64,000 nt of DNA, taken from Panaeolus papilionaceus. Lineage: Eukaryota; Basidiomycota; Agaricomycetes; Agaricales. The DNA is taken from positions 1,426,001-1,490,000 of the forward strand of contig JADNRZ010000009.1 in assembly GCA_015501605.1 (NCBI GenBank), written 5' to 3'. Below, in pieces: positions 23,070 to 34,438 of this stretch. Below the pieces are notes generated by a model, which had not been told where the DNA came from, searched no databases, and saw only the letters and a program-made list of their open reading frames with translations. The position numbers were made by a program, and so were the translations under genes. The number at the start of each line of letters is the position of its first letter. The first letter of the stretch is position 1.

Positions 23070-23477
23070 CTATTCAACCATCTGGGAGCACTTGCGAAGT
23101 AGTTTTTATTTGCGGGGATGGATAGGACAACGATTGCAACATATGTTAGCAACTGCGATTTAACACTGCATTCGCTCCTGAAATCGGTATGTACTCAAGT
23201 CCGTGTTCGCAATGCGACAAAGGATCTATTCTTGAGCCTAGGGATTGACTTGCTTCAGTTGTCACGTAATGTTCAGCCGTATCTCCAGCACATTAACACA
23301 GTATGTATACTCGTCAGGATACCGCATTTATTATTTTAATAGATGATAATGAGAAAAACATTTAAAGATAGAACGAGGGCTCAATGGCACTGGACATGGC
23401 ATGGTAAAGAGGTCAACTGGTTCACACGCTCGACGTCGATCATAATTCGTTTGGCTTGTGCTTTACCGTAACCCACC
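23070..23477 (+). other. Intergenic region
   Basis: About 400 bases between the membrane protein gene and the WD40-cyclophilin gene. A 73-codon open frame at 23118-23339 has no partner exon or family likeness and is left uncalled. Confidence 0.45.
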
Positions 23478-25993
23478 ATGTCGTCCAACTCAGATACATC
23501 CCCAGAACCGCAAGACGCGTCAGTACTCGGTAAAAGGGCACGTGAAAGTGCTGCCAATGATTCTGAACATGTGTCCAAAAAGGTTGAAATGGAGGTGGAT
23601 GATTCAGACGATGATGTTGGACCAATGCCTATGCCCGCTGCTGCTGCTGTTAAGAAGAAAAAGAAGGGTATGTTCAGGATCTTTACTCTCAATATTTTGT
23701 AATGATACTGAACTATTGACATAGTTCTGCCACATGAAAAACTATACCTCGAACATCTTCCGAACGCGGATATGTACTATAAATCGTTCATGCATCGCGA
23801 TGTAATCAACTTTTCTGTAATGACGAGGTACGTCTTTGCTTTCTCGATTCTTAATTACCAGCATAGACTCATGCTTACCTTGTTAGGACTGAGTTCCTCA
23901 TCACAACCTCCATCGATGGATTTGTGAAGCTGTGGAAGAAGCAAGATCAAGGCATTGAATTTGTCAAAGTCTACCGTGCACATCTCTCACCCGTCGTTGC
24001 TGTGTCTGCCAGTGATGATGGCCAGCTCTTCGCAACTGTGTCGGAGGATATGACAGCGAAAGTGTTCGATGTGGTGAACTTTGGTGAGTAATACTCCCAA
24101 CTTAAGCTATCCGACCAGCAACCTAACCGCACATTCTCCTCAGATATGATTAATATCATCAAACTGGGGTTCAAACCGCACTCATGTTGTTGGGTGCACA
24201 AGAGGGGTCAATATCAAGGTCTATTAGCCGTGTAAGTTTCCTTCATTTGAGCTCTTTATAAGAAATAATTGACCGATAATTCAGAGCAGATGCGACATCC
24301 GGAACCATTCGTCTTTACGACGGACGTGGCGGCGACACCCCCATATTAACGGTGGATAGTGTTCATCGATTCCCTGTTCATGTCATGACTGTGAGTCAAC
24401 CCTTTCTGACACTATACTTCCCCGACTTACACTCCTGCTAGTATAACGAGCGATTTGACACCGTGATCTCTGCAGACGAGGGCGGGTTTGTTGAATATTG
24501 GCAACCAACCGAACCATTCGGCCTTCCGAAAAATGTCCCTGGTCTTTGGCAGTATAAAAGCGAAACAGACCTTTATGATTTTAAAAAGGTTGGTTTCTCG
24601 ATTCCTCTGCTTCTCATCTGCTCACCTCCATATTAAAAACCCTCAGTCAAAATCCGCGCCAACCTGCATCACCCTTTCACCCGACTCGACATCCTTCGTC
24701 ACCTACTCTCTTCCAGACCGCCAGGTTCGGATATTCTCTTTCCTCAGAGGGAAGCTAACCCGGAAATACGATGAGTCGCTGGAGGCCATCCAGGAAATGC
24801 AACAAGCTGGGACAGCTGTATACAAAGTCGACGATATGGAGTTTGGTCGACGGTTGGCAGTGGAAAGGGAGCTTGAATTACCTGGACCTGATGGGGTCAC
24901 TCCTGGACGCTGGTGTAACGCAATTTGGGATGAGAGTGGGGCGTTCATCATTTATCCGACCTTGTTGGGGATTAAATGTCTGTGGTCCATACTCATTTTG
25001 GTTTAAAAGCCGCTAACGCATGTTCACAGTCGTCAACACTGTTACAAATCGTGTTGCCAGACTTTTGGGCAAGGATGAGGTTGTACGATTCATGAATCTA
25101 ACAGTCTACCAAGGGGCTCCAGCGAAGAAGACAATTACTACCATGGTTTGTCTATTTGACACATGCTGTCTTTACCCCTCTGACAATATCCCTAGGCCAT
25201 GGCAGCGTCTGCAAACCCTATCCTCGCTGATAAGGGCCAGCGAGACCCTACTCTTGTTTGCACGGGATACAAGAAGAACCGTTTCTACGTCTTCACTCGT
25301 TCAGAACCAGAGTCCGTTCTTTTTATAGTCTTTTGCCGTACTAACGACTTACCCATTCCTTTACCAGGGATAACAAGTCTGGAGACCGTGATATTTTCAA
25401 CGAAAAACCTACGAGAGAGGAACAGACAGTCGCAGCAGCGACTCTTACAAGTCGTGCTGGTCCATCTCCGTTGGCAAATTCTGCAACGATCCATACAACA
25501 TTGGGAGACATCCATATGCGCTTATTCCCTCAGCAAGCTCCCAAAGCCGTGGAGAACTTTGTCGGCCACGCCAGAAGTGGCTATTTCGAAGGCGTCATTT
25601 TCCACCGTGTTATCGCCAAGTTTATGATTCAAACAGGAGATCCATTAGGAGATGGAACAGGAGGAACGTCAATTTGGGATCGCGAGTTCGAGGACGAGTT
25701 TTCTGATGATCTCAGGCATGATCGGTATGTAATTTATGCTTCATACCTCTGTTAATCTTTCTAACATAACGTTTAGGCCTTACACTGTCAGTATGGCCAA
25801 CGCCGGTCCTGGTACTAACGGCTCGCAATTCTTCATTACCACCAACGCGACGCCTTGGCTGGATAAGAAACATACCATTTTCGGACGCGTGATATCCGGT
25901 CTCGAGGTCGTGCACACGATCGAGAACGTTAAAGTTAACAAGCTGGATAAACCATTTGAGGATATAAAGATTATCAACATAGACGTTGAGTAG
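23478..25993 (+). CDS. WD40-repeat peptidyl-prolyl isomerase (PPWD1/CYP15 type)
   Basis: Spliceosome-associated cyclophilin with N-terminal WD40 repeats; human PPWD1 is the likely counterpart (646 aa; here 655 aa). Eleven exons: 23478-23667, 23725-23827, 23887-24083, 24144-24231, 24285-24390, 24442-24588, 24647-24977, 25030-25145, 25196-25311, 25368-25724, 25777-25993. A Lys/Asp-rich N-terminus with a basic KRARE stretch precedes [20 protein letters not shown], the usual PPWD1 start. WD repeats include [13 protein letters not shown] and [15 protein letters not shown]. The cyclophilin domain (about 500-655) keeps catalytic residues: [26 protein letters not shown] and [14 protein letters not shown], including the cyclosporin-binding Trp. 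The stop codon is one base from the stop of the opposing gene. Confidence 0.95.
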
Positions 25994-25994
25994 A

Positions 25995-27102
25995 CTAGAA
26001 GGATAGTTGCGGGACTGTGGCTGTTGAATGTATGATTTCGATGGACCCATCTACGCCGTTCGCTGTTGATCTCTCTTGGAACATGATTTGTAAACGATTG
26101 GTGATTGCCCGAGGAGAAAGATGGTCAACTTCAGACAATGAGGATGGGCATGAGAACTTCATGACGCTGTGTTGTGTGATGTCTCGTTTATTGTGCTTTG
26201 TTGGTGTCACCTCACTACTCCAAGTCAAAATCGCCTCGTAAAAGTTCAGAGAGACGTTCGAGAGGGGACCTCCATCTGTGGAATTGGGAACATAGGCAAC
26301 AGGGTAGTCCAATAAGATGGCAGCCACTGGGACCGATACCGTTGCTGGTGTATTTTCCGGGAGGGAGAAAGACGTAGATAACGGTAAATCAGACAGCTGT
26401 TGCGAGAGGGTAGTGCAGACCTGCAAAACGGTGTCGGGAGGCCCATCCATCTTTGATAATCCAAGTCAACTTCGTTAAAATGTAATTTCAACACTTTGAC
26501 GAATGCAAAACCTACTATTTCAGGAGGTTCGGAAAGCTTTATGAAAGCTATATCGTCCGAGCCATGGTCAGCTCCCAGCAATGTTCTTGATAACGACGCA
26601 GCAGTCAGACGAGTGTTGAGAAAGAAACTTTGCTGAGAGACGGGTTCGTGAAGGTGAATGACTTCAGAGAAATAATCTGTAGTTTGTGAAGACTGACAAA
26701 GCAGTGGTGCGGTTGTCAGATAGTGCTCAAGATGGCTATATACGGCGGATACTTACAGAACGCAAAGCCAGTAGAATCTTGTCGAACGTTTCAAAGGGTT
26801 TCTCTAATATAAAAATGTCCAAGAGATAACCCGTCCTACGTGTACGCATTAGGCCTCATAGAAAATTTTACTAGCCTCCTATTCGAAGAGCGTAAACAGA
26901 CGAACCGTACACCCAACGCCACCAAGGCAAGATTTCTTGCGAACATGTGGATATTGTGAAATGACAGTCGCAGTCGTATCTCGACACTAGATGCAAGCTG
27001 ATCTTGAATGCGCCTGACCACTTCACCAAGGGGAACTAACGGATGGTCCATGGCTTTCCGTGCACCCCGATTGAATGGGATGGTGGTGATGGTGGCGGAC
27101 AT
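25995..27102 (-). CDS. Conserved-looking protein of unknown function
   Basis: Four exons (27102-26906, 26835-26757, 26692-26516, 26450-25995) splice in phase to 302 aa. I do not firmly recognise it. It begins with a polar segment, has a leucine-rich helical region (VRRIQDQLASSVEIRLRLSF, then TGYLLDIFILEKPFETFDKI), a middle Ser/Thr-rich part, and a C-terminal module with PVAAILLDYPVAYVP, LSNVSLNFYEAILTW and SVMKFSCPSSL. That C-terminal pattern loosely resembles the DUF4504/UPF0739 (C1orf74-like) family, but this is a guess from memory. No signal peptide or membrane segment. Its 3' end abuts that of the WD40-cyclophilin gene. Confidence 0.65.
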
Positions 27103-27454
27103 ATGTGCGCCACGTACTTACGAGCATGTCGAGTCATCGGTTTGATCCAATCAACGGTGGCGGAAGTAGCGATCCAAAGTTCACCGAGCGCTTATCACCA
27201 AAGCAATATAGCATCCAGGCTCAAAAAAATACATAGGCTTGATATTACAACGCCTCTCACAGACTGACGCAGCTCTGGACGAAGTAGAGATCCTTCATGG
27301 TGGTCATAAAATCAAGATCATCATCGTATGTCCCTCACGATCCCAGCACGCAGGCGTAACATGGAAAATCTATTACAGATGCTAAATTATATGATACAGA
27401 TGGTGTTATTGCCATGTCGATGTTGGTTCGCATATAGAGATGTTGTTTTATAGT
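27103..27454 (-). promoter_or_regulatory. Gap between UFD2 3' end and the unknown gene
   Basis: About 350 bases containing the 3' UTR of UFD2 and the promoter of the downstream minus-strand gene. Nothing else is visible. Confidence 0.45.
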
Positions 27455-30400
27455 TTAAGCAGTCGTGTCCATTGTGTTTTCATCAGCGGGGTCCAAAGGT
27501 TCCAGTGGAGGAGCATCCATGATTTTATCCCTGTCTCGTCTTTCAATCAAAAACTCTTCAATACGCGCCTTCAACTCGGGGACTGAGGAAATACTTTAAT
27601 AAGAGTTATTCCATTAGACGCTAAGATCACTCACCTGGGACGACATCCTCGATCTTAAGAGGGGCACGGTTGAAGGGGTCCTTTGAATCTGATAAGAGAT
27701 GAGATTTGATGGTAGCAAGATCCAGGATCGTTTTCGAGGATGGCAAGAGAACTGGGTTTTTCATAACCGTAAACATCAATGGGTCTGCAGGGGCGAAATT
27801 CAGTACCCTGAAGAAAACGACAACGATGTAAATCCTTACCCAGGAACTCATCAGGCACCTCTCCAAGATCCTCTTCAGCTTCAAGGTTTGCCTTGGCCTC
27901 TTCCACCTTAGCCACAAATGCTCTCAGCGTGGCGATTTCAGCCTCAGACTTGAGCGTCCTCCTGATTGCAATATCTGCTGCCCTGTCAAAGAGTTCCTTG
28001 CTGTAACTTCGTCCATCACCAGCAACGGACTTGATAAATGTTGGCTGGTCACTCAAGTTGAGGAAGACTTGGATGATATCGGCCAATAGCGCCCTCGGGT
28101 TGAACTTGAGCTTCTCTGGTTCTCTAACTTTGAGATCTTGACAGCGCGGGCCAACGAGTGCCTCGAGGTTGTAGTCCAACATTGCCGCCAGACGATCTAC
28201 GATTTCAGGCATCATAAAAGGCGCCTTCGTCTCTGCTGTGAAAATCTTGAGAAGTTCGACAGTGGAACGGCCCAAAGTCGTGTAGCCTGATGCGTGTCTT
28301 TCTAAGGATCGAAGAGTGCCCTCGCGTTCGCGGCGATACTCCTGAGGTTTAGCTGCCCATGCCTCCTTGTCGTCCATCTCAACCTGGATGTTGTGGATCT
28401 GGGTGAGCTCAGAAAGAGATTCATCCATGAGGTAGGTGACGTCGTTGATCATGAGGTTAACGAAGCGGACGAACTTGTCCACATTCCTGATACAGAAGGT
28501 AAGAATCGCCTCCAAATCATTCCAAAGAAATTCACGTACTTTGCTTCGAGAGCAAGGGCTTCGCGATGAACTGGGTTGTTCCACACAACCTTAAGAATGT
28601 GCGAGATATTACGTCTATTATGGGACAGATTAAGACCATGTAAATAGCATGGTTTATAGCGACAAACCTTGCATCTAATTCAAAGCATCAGCTATCTGCC
28701 AGAATAGCAAGACGGAATAAATACTTACTGAATTTATCATAGAACTGCGAACTAGCTCCCGTTTGTTCAACCTCTATCACAACGGTCAGTAATGATCCCG
28801 CAACCCAAAATTCCTTAATTTACCAATATAGAAGTGCATCAATGCAGGCATCAAGTGTTTGAGGGCCAGAGGGTGGGTGTTGAGCATATTGCCCAAAATG
28901 CCGTTCCTCTCGCGACCATAACCCCAGATGCACATGAACAACACCTTGCAAAAATATTAGACAGAAGGTTTGTAACATCCCATGTGCGCATACGCACATC
29001 GTTAATCTTGGACTTCAAGAAAGGGTTCTTGATGTACCAGGTCGAGGTCAAGAATGTCAGAACGAACGTCATAAGCTCGACTTTACCAGCCATCTCAAAC
29101 TTCTCGGGTGACGTTCTACGAAATGACTCAGTATGTGTCTCCATAAAAAGCGCCAGAGTACTCACTGGACGGCATAGTACAGATAGTCCACGATATCCTC
29201 GACAATGTACTCTGGAAGAACCCTGAATGCCATAGGTACCCCAGTGGGCAGCGGCAGTCTGTGGGGCACATAAGTAAAATCAGGTAACAGAAAATTATGG
29301 CACGTACGCAACAGCAGGTGTTGGATGGGTCTTTTTGGGGTCAACCTGCCTAATCAACCACGTCGACAAGAAATTGGTGAACCCAATCGAGCGGAACATG
29401 AGCTCTGGTTCCAAGAGACCTGTATCGTATGCTAGTTGTTGGGAGCGAATTTTAGCCTGCTCATTCTTGATATGCTTGATAGCAGCTTCGGTTCTCGCCT
29501 GGAGGGGACTCTGATAGTTCACAGCGAATATGAGCGCCTAGGATTATAATTTGATGGCAAAACACATACCCCCATCCACGATCCATCCCCGTTCAACATA
29601 TCGAGGTGTCGCTGGAGCTCGTCATAATGCTTGTTCAGATTGTTGTAGGTCTGGATGGTCTTCAAGTATCCGTAATGGCTCATAGCGACAGCGAGGAAGA
29701 AAATGTTGGTGATAAAATTGGGAGCGGGAGCTGGTATCGACAGGTGAACACCTTAAGTTTACATATAAGAGATATTGCATACCACCGGGCTTTTTGTTGG
29801 CCTCATCCCATTTGGCTGCTTCCTCACTCGTGGCTTTGATACGTGTCTCCTCCTTCAAATCAATTCGATTGCAGTTGACGAAGTATAATGGGTCGATGCG
29901 GTCCATCTACGCGCCATAAAAATAAGTGAGTGTTCAACTAGGGCATATCTCCTGTGTTACCTTGGTGAAGTTAGCATCCATGAAGGGCTCTGCAAACCTC
30001 AGTAAAATGCTCTGCATGTTGTACATAAAGCTGTCGGAGGCAACGGTTGCAGGATCAACCTAAAACAGTGCTCAATATGAATCTAGCCAGTTACAACTAG
30101 ATGTGGTATTTACCTGCATACCAGCCCTCTTGACATTCAACGAAATAACACGGGCAAAGTAGTCCAAAACGGCTTCTCTTGACTCTGCAGACGCTCGAAC
30201 AAGGGTGTTGAAGATTTGGAAGAGAGAAGACTATACATAATTCAGTGTAGTTTTGACTTGAAACAACTCGAAGGATACTCACCTGCAGGCTTTTGATGGT
30301 CCCTCTCAAACTCGCAAAAGAGGATTCGACGTCATCTCTCGTCCTGCGTTCAGGCTCCGAGAAGTAACTCTGAGCGATGCCTGGCTGCAAATAATTCGAT

Positions 30401-31977
30401 TTAGCATTACGCCTATCCACGCTCATGAAAACTCACCCAGTCAGGATAAAAAACGCCCAACCGACACAACGGACCCATCAGCGAAAACTGTTCAAAATTA
30501 TGAGCAGTCGCGTTCGCAGGGATCCACTCAGGCATGCGAGTAACCATCGTCGCAATGCTCTTGATAGACACGAGCGCCTCCAAACCGCTGATAACACCTC
30601 TCCAGCTTGCATCTCCACCACCGAGACCTTCAGGCCTGAACAAAGATGGATGGAAGAGGAGCCCTCGGATGACGGGTGCAAGGATATCGTCAAGTTCGTT
30701 ATCAGGCTCGAAACGGTGTGCAAGGTCTTGGAGGAATTGCTCAATATCGGAAGGTGTTAAAGTGTTGGGGTTCGGCGTTGCTGAGGAGAGTGGGGCTGAG
30801 AGTGCTGAGAGTGAAAGTAGAGGCGCCACGAGTTCAGGAGGTCCGAGTGCCCGTCTAAAATTAAAATTAGAGGTGCTATTGCAGGGAACACGCATGAAAA
30901 TGAATACCCTGTAGGCTGCGGGAACATCTCTGGCTCCTGCAAAGTCAACCCTGCATAACTGATAATCAGCGTGCGGATTTTCTCAAGACCTTTCTCCGCG
31001 TTTTCCCTATCGACAGGCGTATAATTCTACGAAACGGATTACCACTTGCGCTGAAGCAAAATTAGACGCCTTACCTTCTTAATCAGGGCAGATCGCGCAG
31101 CGTTAAGCCTCTTCCAGCATCCTACCAGGTACTCGAACACGGTTTGCTGAGGAGGCAATGAAACCATGATAGGTAGATAATCCAGTTCATCCCTGTGGTG
31201 ACATAAGAACGCGTTCCCTCCCACCAAAAGTCAATTAAGGATGACTCACGTCATGACTTGAGGATCGAGCTCCAGTCTCGCTATCAGTAGACGATCCAAG
31301 ATATCAAGAGTAAGCTTGTCATTTGCTATAGTATCCACCGAGTTAAAGCAATACAAACGCGAGTCTATCGAGTAAACCACTTACGAATACTCTCAGCGGC
31401 AAGCTCAGTCGCCAAATGCTTCAACCACACAAGATCATACCCACTCTTCTCTGCCACTTGACTCTAACCCTCTGAAATCAGCGTCAAGATCTTAGCAGTC
31501 AGATAAAATACATACATCGAGCGTTACTTTGAGGACAGCGCTGATCGTCTCGTGCTCCCAAACTTCAACGTCAAGTTTTACCACTGCGGGTTTCTTCTTG
31601 ACCAATCCGGCAGCCTGACGTGGTGGGGGAGGTGGTGTAGCAACGGAGGGTTTTGGAATCGGCTTTGGCTTTGGTGGTGGTGCAGCAGGAGTAGCAGTAG
31701 CACTGGGTGTCGTGGATGGAGGACGAGGACTCTGGGTACCCGGTGTCGGTGAAGCTGACGAAGATGCGGGCGATGATGAGGCTGCGTTCTGTAACTTGGC
31801 TAGACGTTTAAGACGGATCTATATTGTCCAATCCCATATCAAAATTGTATATTAAATCATAGATGAATTTGCTGAGCATCGAATGTTATATTGATGAGAT
31901 ATAAGTCAGAAATAACATACGCGATCAGCATCGTCCTGAGGTGTTGGTTCATTCGTCGGAGGATTACTATCGCTCAT
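27455..31977 (-). CDS. UFD2: Ubiquitin conjugation factor E4 (U-box ligase)
   Basis: Extends ubiquitin chains on substrates handed over by Cdc48 in the UFD and ER-associated degradation routes. I traced 22 exons from the ATG at 31977 to the TAA at 27455; they sum to 1127 aa. The N-terminal 100 residues are low-complexity (Ser/Ala/Pro). The Ufd2 core follows, with ESRREAV-type helices, FMYNMQSILLRFAEPFMD, FITNIFFLAVAMSHYGYLKT, VLFMCIWGYGRERNGILGNM and SQFYDKFNARRNISHI. The C-terminal U-box spans about residues 1035-1105 (DEFLDPLMFTVMKNPVLLPS, then DPFNRAPL). One exon is just 7 nt (28668-28674, encoding part of FNARR), supported by the Ufd2 pattern FYDKFNxRxNI. The gene is head-to-head with bL35m, starts 197 bp apart. 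Confidence 0.95.
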
Positions 31978-32174
31978 AATTGTTTCGTTATTGAAATTGA
32001 ATAGTTTGTATAACAGATGGTGGTGGTTTAAAGTAAAGTCGTAAATGCTCAAGCTAATCTTTCCCCAGAGTCAAAGGCATTAGTGCAAGGTCACGTGAAC
32101 GTTCTCATCCTTCTGCAACTTCAAAACTCTTTCTCTTCACCATCCTCGGCGCTATTCCCTCCGATATTTCAAGC
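31978..32174. promoter_or_regulatory. Bidirectional promoter UFD2 / bL35m
   Basis: Only 197 bases separate the two outward-facing start codons, so both promoters and 5' UTRs share this segment. Confidence 0.6.
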
Positions 32175-32555
32175 ATGCTCTCTAGACTCTTCGGAACTGC
32201 ACAGTCATGCCTAAGGATATACCAGCAACAACCGGTTGCTCTGTCACAACGTTTATTCTCGACAACATCAGTCGCGGAGGGGGGTTATAAAATGAAGTCG
32301 CATCAGGGTGCTAAAAAGCGTTGGAGGTCATTGGCGTCAGGGAACGTATTCAAGCGTGTGCGTTACAACTTATATTGTCTTCTAAGTTGTATAAGCTGAA
32401 ACTGAACGCCAATCTCACAGGGCAAGGCTGGACACCAACATTTGAACGTTTCTAAATCTGCCGTGCAGAAGAACCGGTTGAGCACGACGGCCTACTCGAA
32501 TTCTGCTCAGACACACAAGCTCAAGAAGCTCTTGTTACCCTATGGAAACAATTAG
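32175..32555 (+). CDS. Mitochondrial large-subunit ribosomal protein bL35m
   Basis: Two exons (32175-32357, 32421-32555) give 105 aa. After a roughly 35-residue presequence rich in Arg, Gln and Ser comes the L35 core, YKMKSHQGAKKRWR, then GNVFKRGKAGHQHLNVSKSA and THKLKKLLLPYGNN. Small basic protein of the mitochondrial 50S-like subunit. The donor is chosen as GTGCGT at 32358 because only this keeps the KRGKAGH frame. Confidence 0.9.
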
Positions 32556-32882
32556 ACAGTTTTATCTGCTTATACATGTATCATAATTATTTCTATACAG
32601 GTATGTTACTTGTTCAGCTTCAACCACGCTACTTGACCAATTCACGCTTATTTGCAGAAATGCGTATATTAATAGGGCAAATTCATTCCTTGCGTCCATT
32701 TAGCATTATCCTTATAGAGGATGTTTTGAGAAGCAAATTGAATCCAGCAATTAAAGTGGTAGCAAAAGAAGGGTTGAATGCAGCATTGTCCGTCCACTGG
32801 TATCGTGTCTTTGGGTATAAGCACCGCCGTCGCGGCAGTTGGTCTTTGTGTTCGAGCTTCACTATCGTGGATTTTGTTTTCC

Positions 32883-34076
32883 TCAACTCGACCTGGAAGG
32901 ATTTCCCCTTTTTTGACCTGCTTTCGGGGCACCTTTCCCTCCAAAAAACGCTCTGATGTCCTTTTGAGCTGGGTCATGAGCCATGCTTCCAATCCCTTTC
33001 TGCCGGTGCTAGATGTTGAATCCATGGGTTCATATTTGTCCTACACCAGAATCACAATCAAACCGAAATGTCTTACCAATGTGGCCAGGTGGGAGTGCTT
33101 GTTAAAAGCCAACAACTTGACGTCAAGCAGAATTGGACTTGGAGCGGGCTCATTTGCATTCTGAATAGAAATTTACCGCATATATGCGCGTCAGATGGAG
33201 CCAAACGAAGAATGGAGACAAAAATCATACAACTCGATGTGCTGGAAGTACTTCGACCTTGGTCCATCCGGTGTTCTTCAGGCCTCGGAGCTGCATTGCT
33301 TCCAGAGTCTCTTTTTTCAAAATAACCAGCAACAGTTCAGCAATAAAAATTCCGTGGCTGACAATCGCCACCATCTTCTGAGGTTTCCCAGCTGGTACGT
33401 CTTCCAAAATATAGGGCATCAGGATGTTGTTCAATGTCTGGCGAGCGCGTTCTGCGACTGCGTCAAGGCTTTCACCTCCTGGGAAATGATGCTTTCGCGA
33501 ATAGATAGCAGGGAATTTGCCCTTTGCGTAGTGTTGAGCCATGGTAAGGTTTTTGTCCTTGGTTACGATTAGCCTTCCTTCACCACCCCCAAAGTCTTGC
33601 TCGCGAAGCAGATGCGATTCTTGAACGGCAAGCTCTGTATTGCCTTGAGCAGCGCATATAATTTGCGCAGTTTTCCTAGCGCGTTGAAGGTTGGATGAAT
33701 GAACGGCTGCGAGGGTTACGCTAGACATTTCTTTTGCGAGAGCTTCCGCTTGCTACAGCCGTTATAGAGAAAGCTCGAAATTCTGTCAAATGCAAAATAT
33801 AAAGACATACTATGACACCTGTGGTATGTGAGCATCTATTTTGCAATAACACTGTAAGCACAGACGTCTTACCATGATTCGACAGTGGCGAGTCTTTGGA
33901 TCCTGCCCAAAGTTTTTTCTGATCAAGGCACTTGTTAGGGGCTTTTAGACGCGACAATGGAAGAAAAAGGTACCAAATTATCTTGCGTTTCACCATGTCG
34001 AATCTGTAATCATAATGAGGTTAAATGTCATGTACGCTAAATAAATATTTCCACTGACAAACAAGAAGTGGACCAT
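32883..34076 (-). CDS. Histidine phosphatase (phosphoglycerate-mutase-like)
   Basis: Seven exons (34076-34059, 34003-33974, 33918-33873, 33818-33811, 33752-33231, 33160-33077, 33008-32883) give 277 aa. The catalytic phospho-acceptor motif is in MVHFLFIRHGETQDNL (R8-H9-G10-E11), followed by KLWAGSKDSPLSNHG, HSSNLQRARKTAQ, LLREQDFGGGEG and the second histidine in MVAIVSHGIF. The C-terminal GIGSMAHDPAQKDIRAFFGG is seen in fungal members of this group. The substrate is unknown; the TIGAR/PGAM-like clade covers sugar-phosphate and protein phosphatases. Exon 1 has six codons and exon 4 is an 8-nt micro-exon. Cytosolic by appearance. Confidence 0.85.
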
Positions 34077-34438
34077 TGTACAGGACAAGTGAGTAGTGTG
34101 TCAAGAACACAGATGTTCGTCGCGTATGTTTTGAACCCTGACGCGACTCGGACACATGGGAAAATATACACAGCCACGTGGCTTGAGTCATCTTGCTGAC
34201 CCATCAATTTAAGCAGCTAAGCTCGGCCTTGGACAGCTCTCATCCCCGCTCATCAACAATTCAACAGACCCGTCTAGATACTTCTGGGCATTGCGCAACT
34301 GGCCGCGTCAGCGCTTGTTTCTGTCCTTATTTAAACATTCCTTCATCTTAATATCTCCTTAACTTACCTGCTCACCACCACCATCTCTTATACTTAACCA
34401 GCACCCTCTCACTGCATCAGTAACTGCGCAAATATCCA
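34077..34438. promoter_or_regulatory. Divergent promoter, histidine phosphatase / AN1 protein
   Basis: A 362-base gap between outward-facing start codons. It holds both promoters; CACGTG at 34173-34178 is an E-box-like palindrome. No other feature is seen. Confidence 0.5.

Noticed and set aside
23118..23339. 73-codon + strand frame after the small membrane protein
   Set aside because: No partner exons and no hydrophobic or domain pattern linking it to its neighbours.
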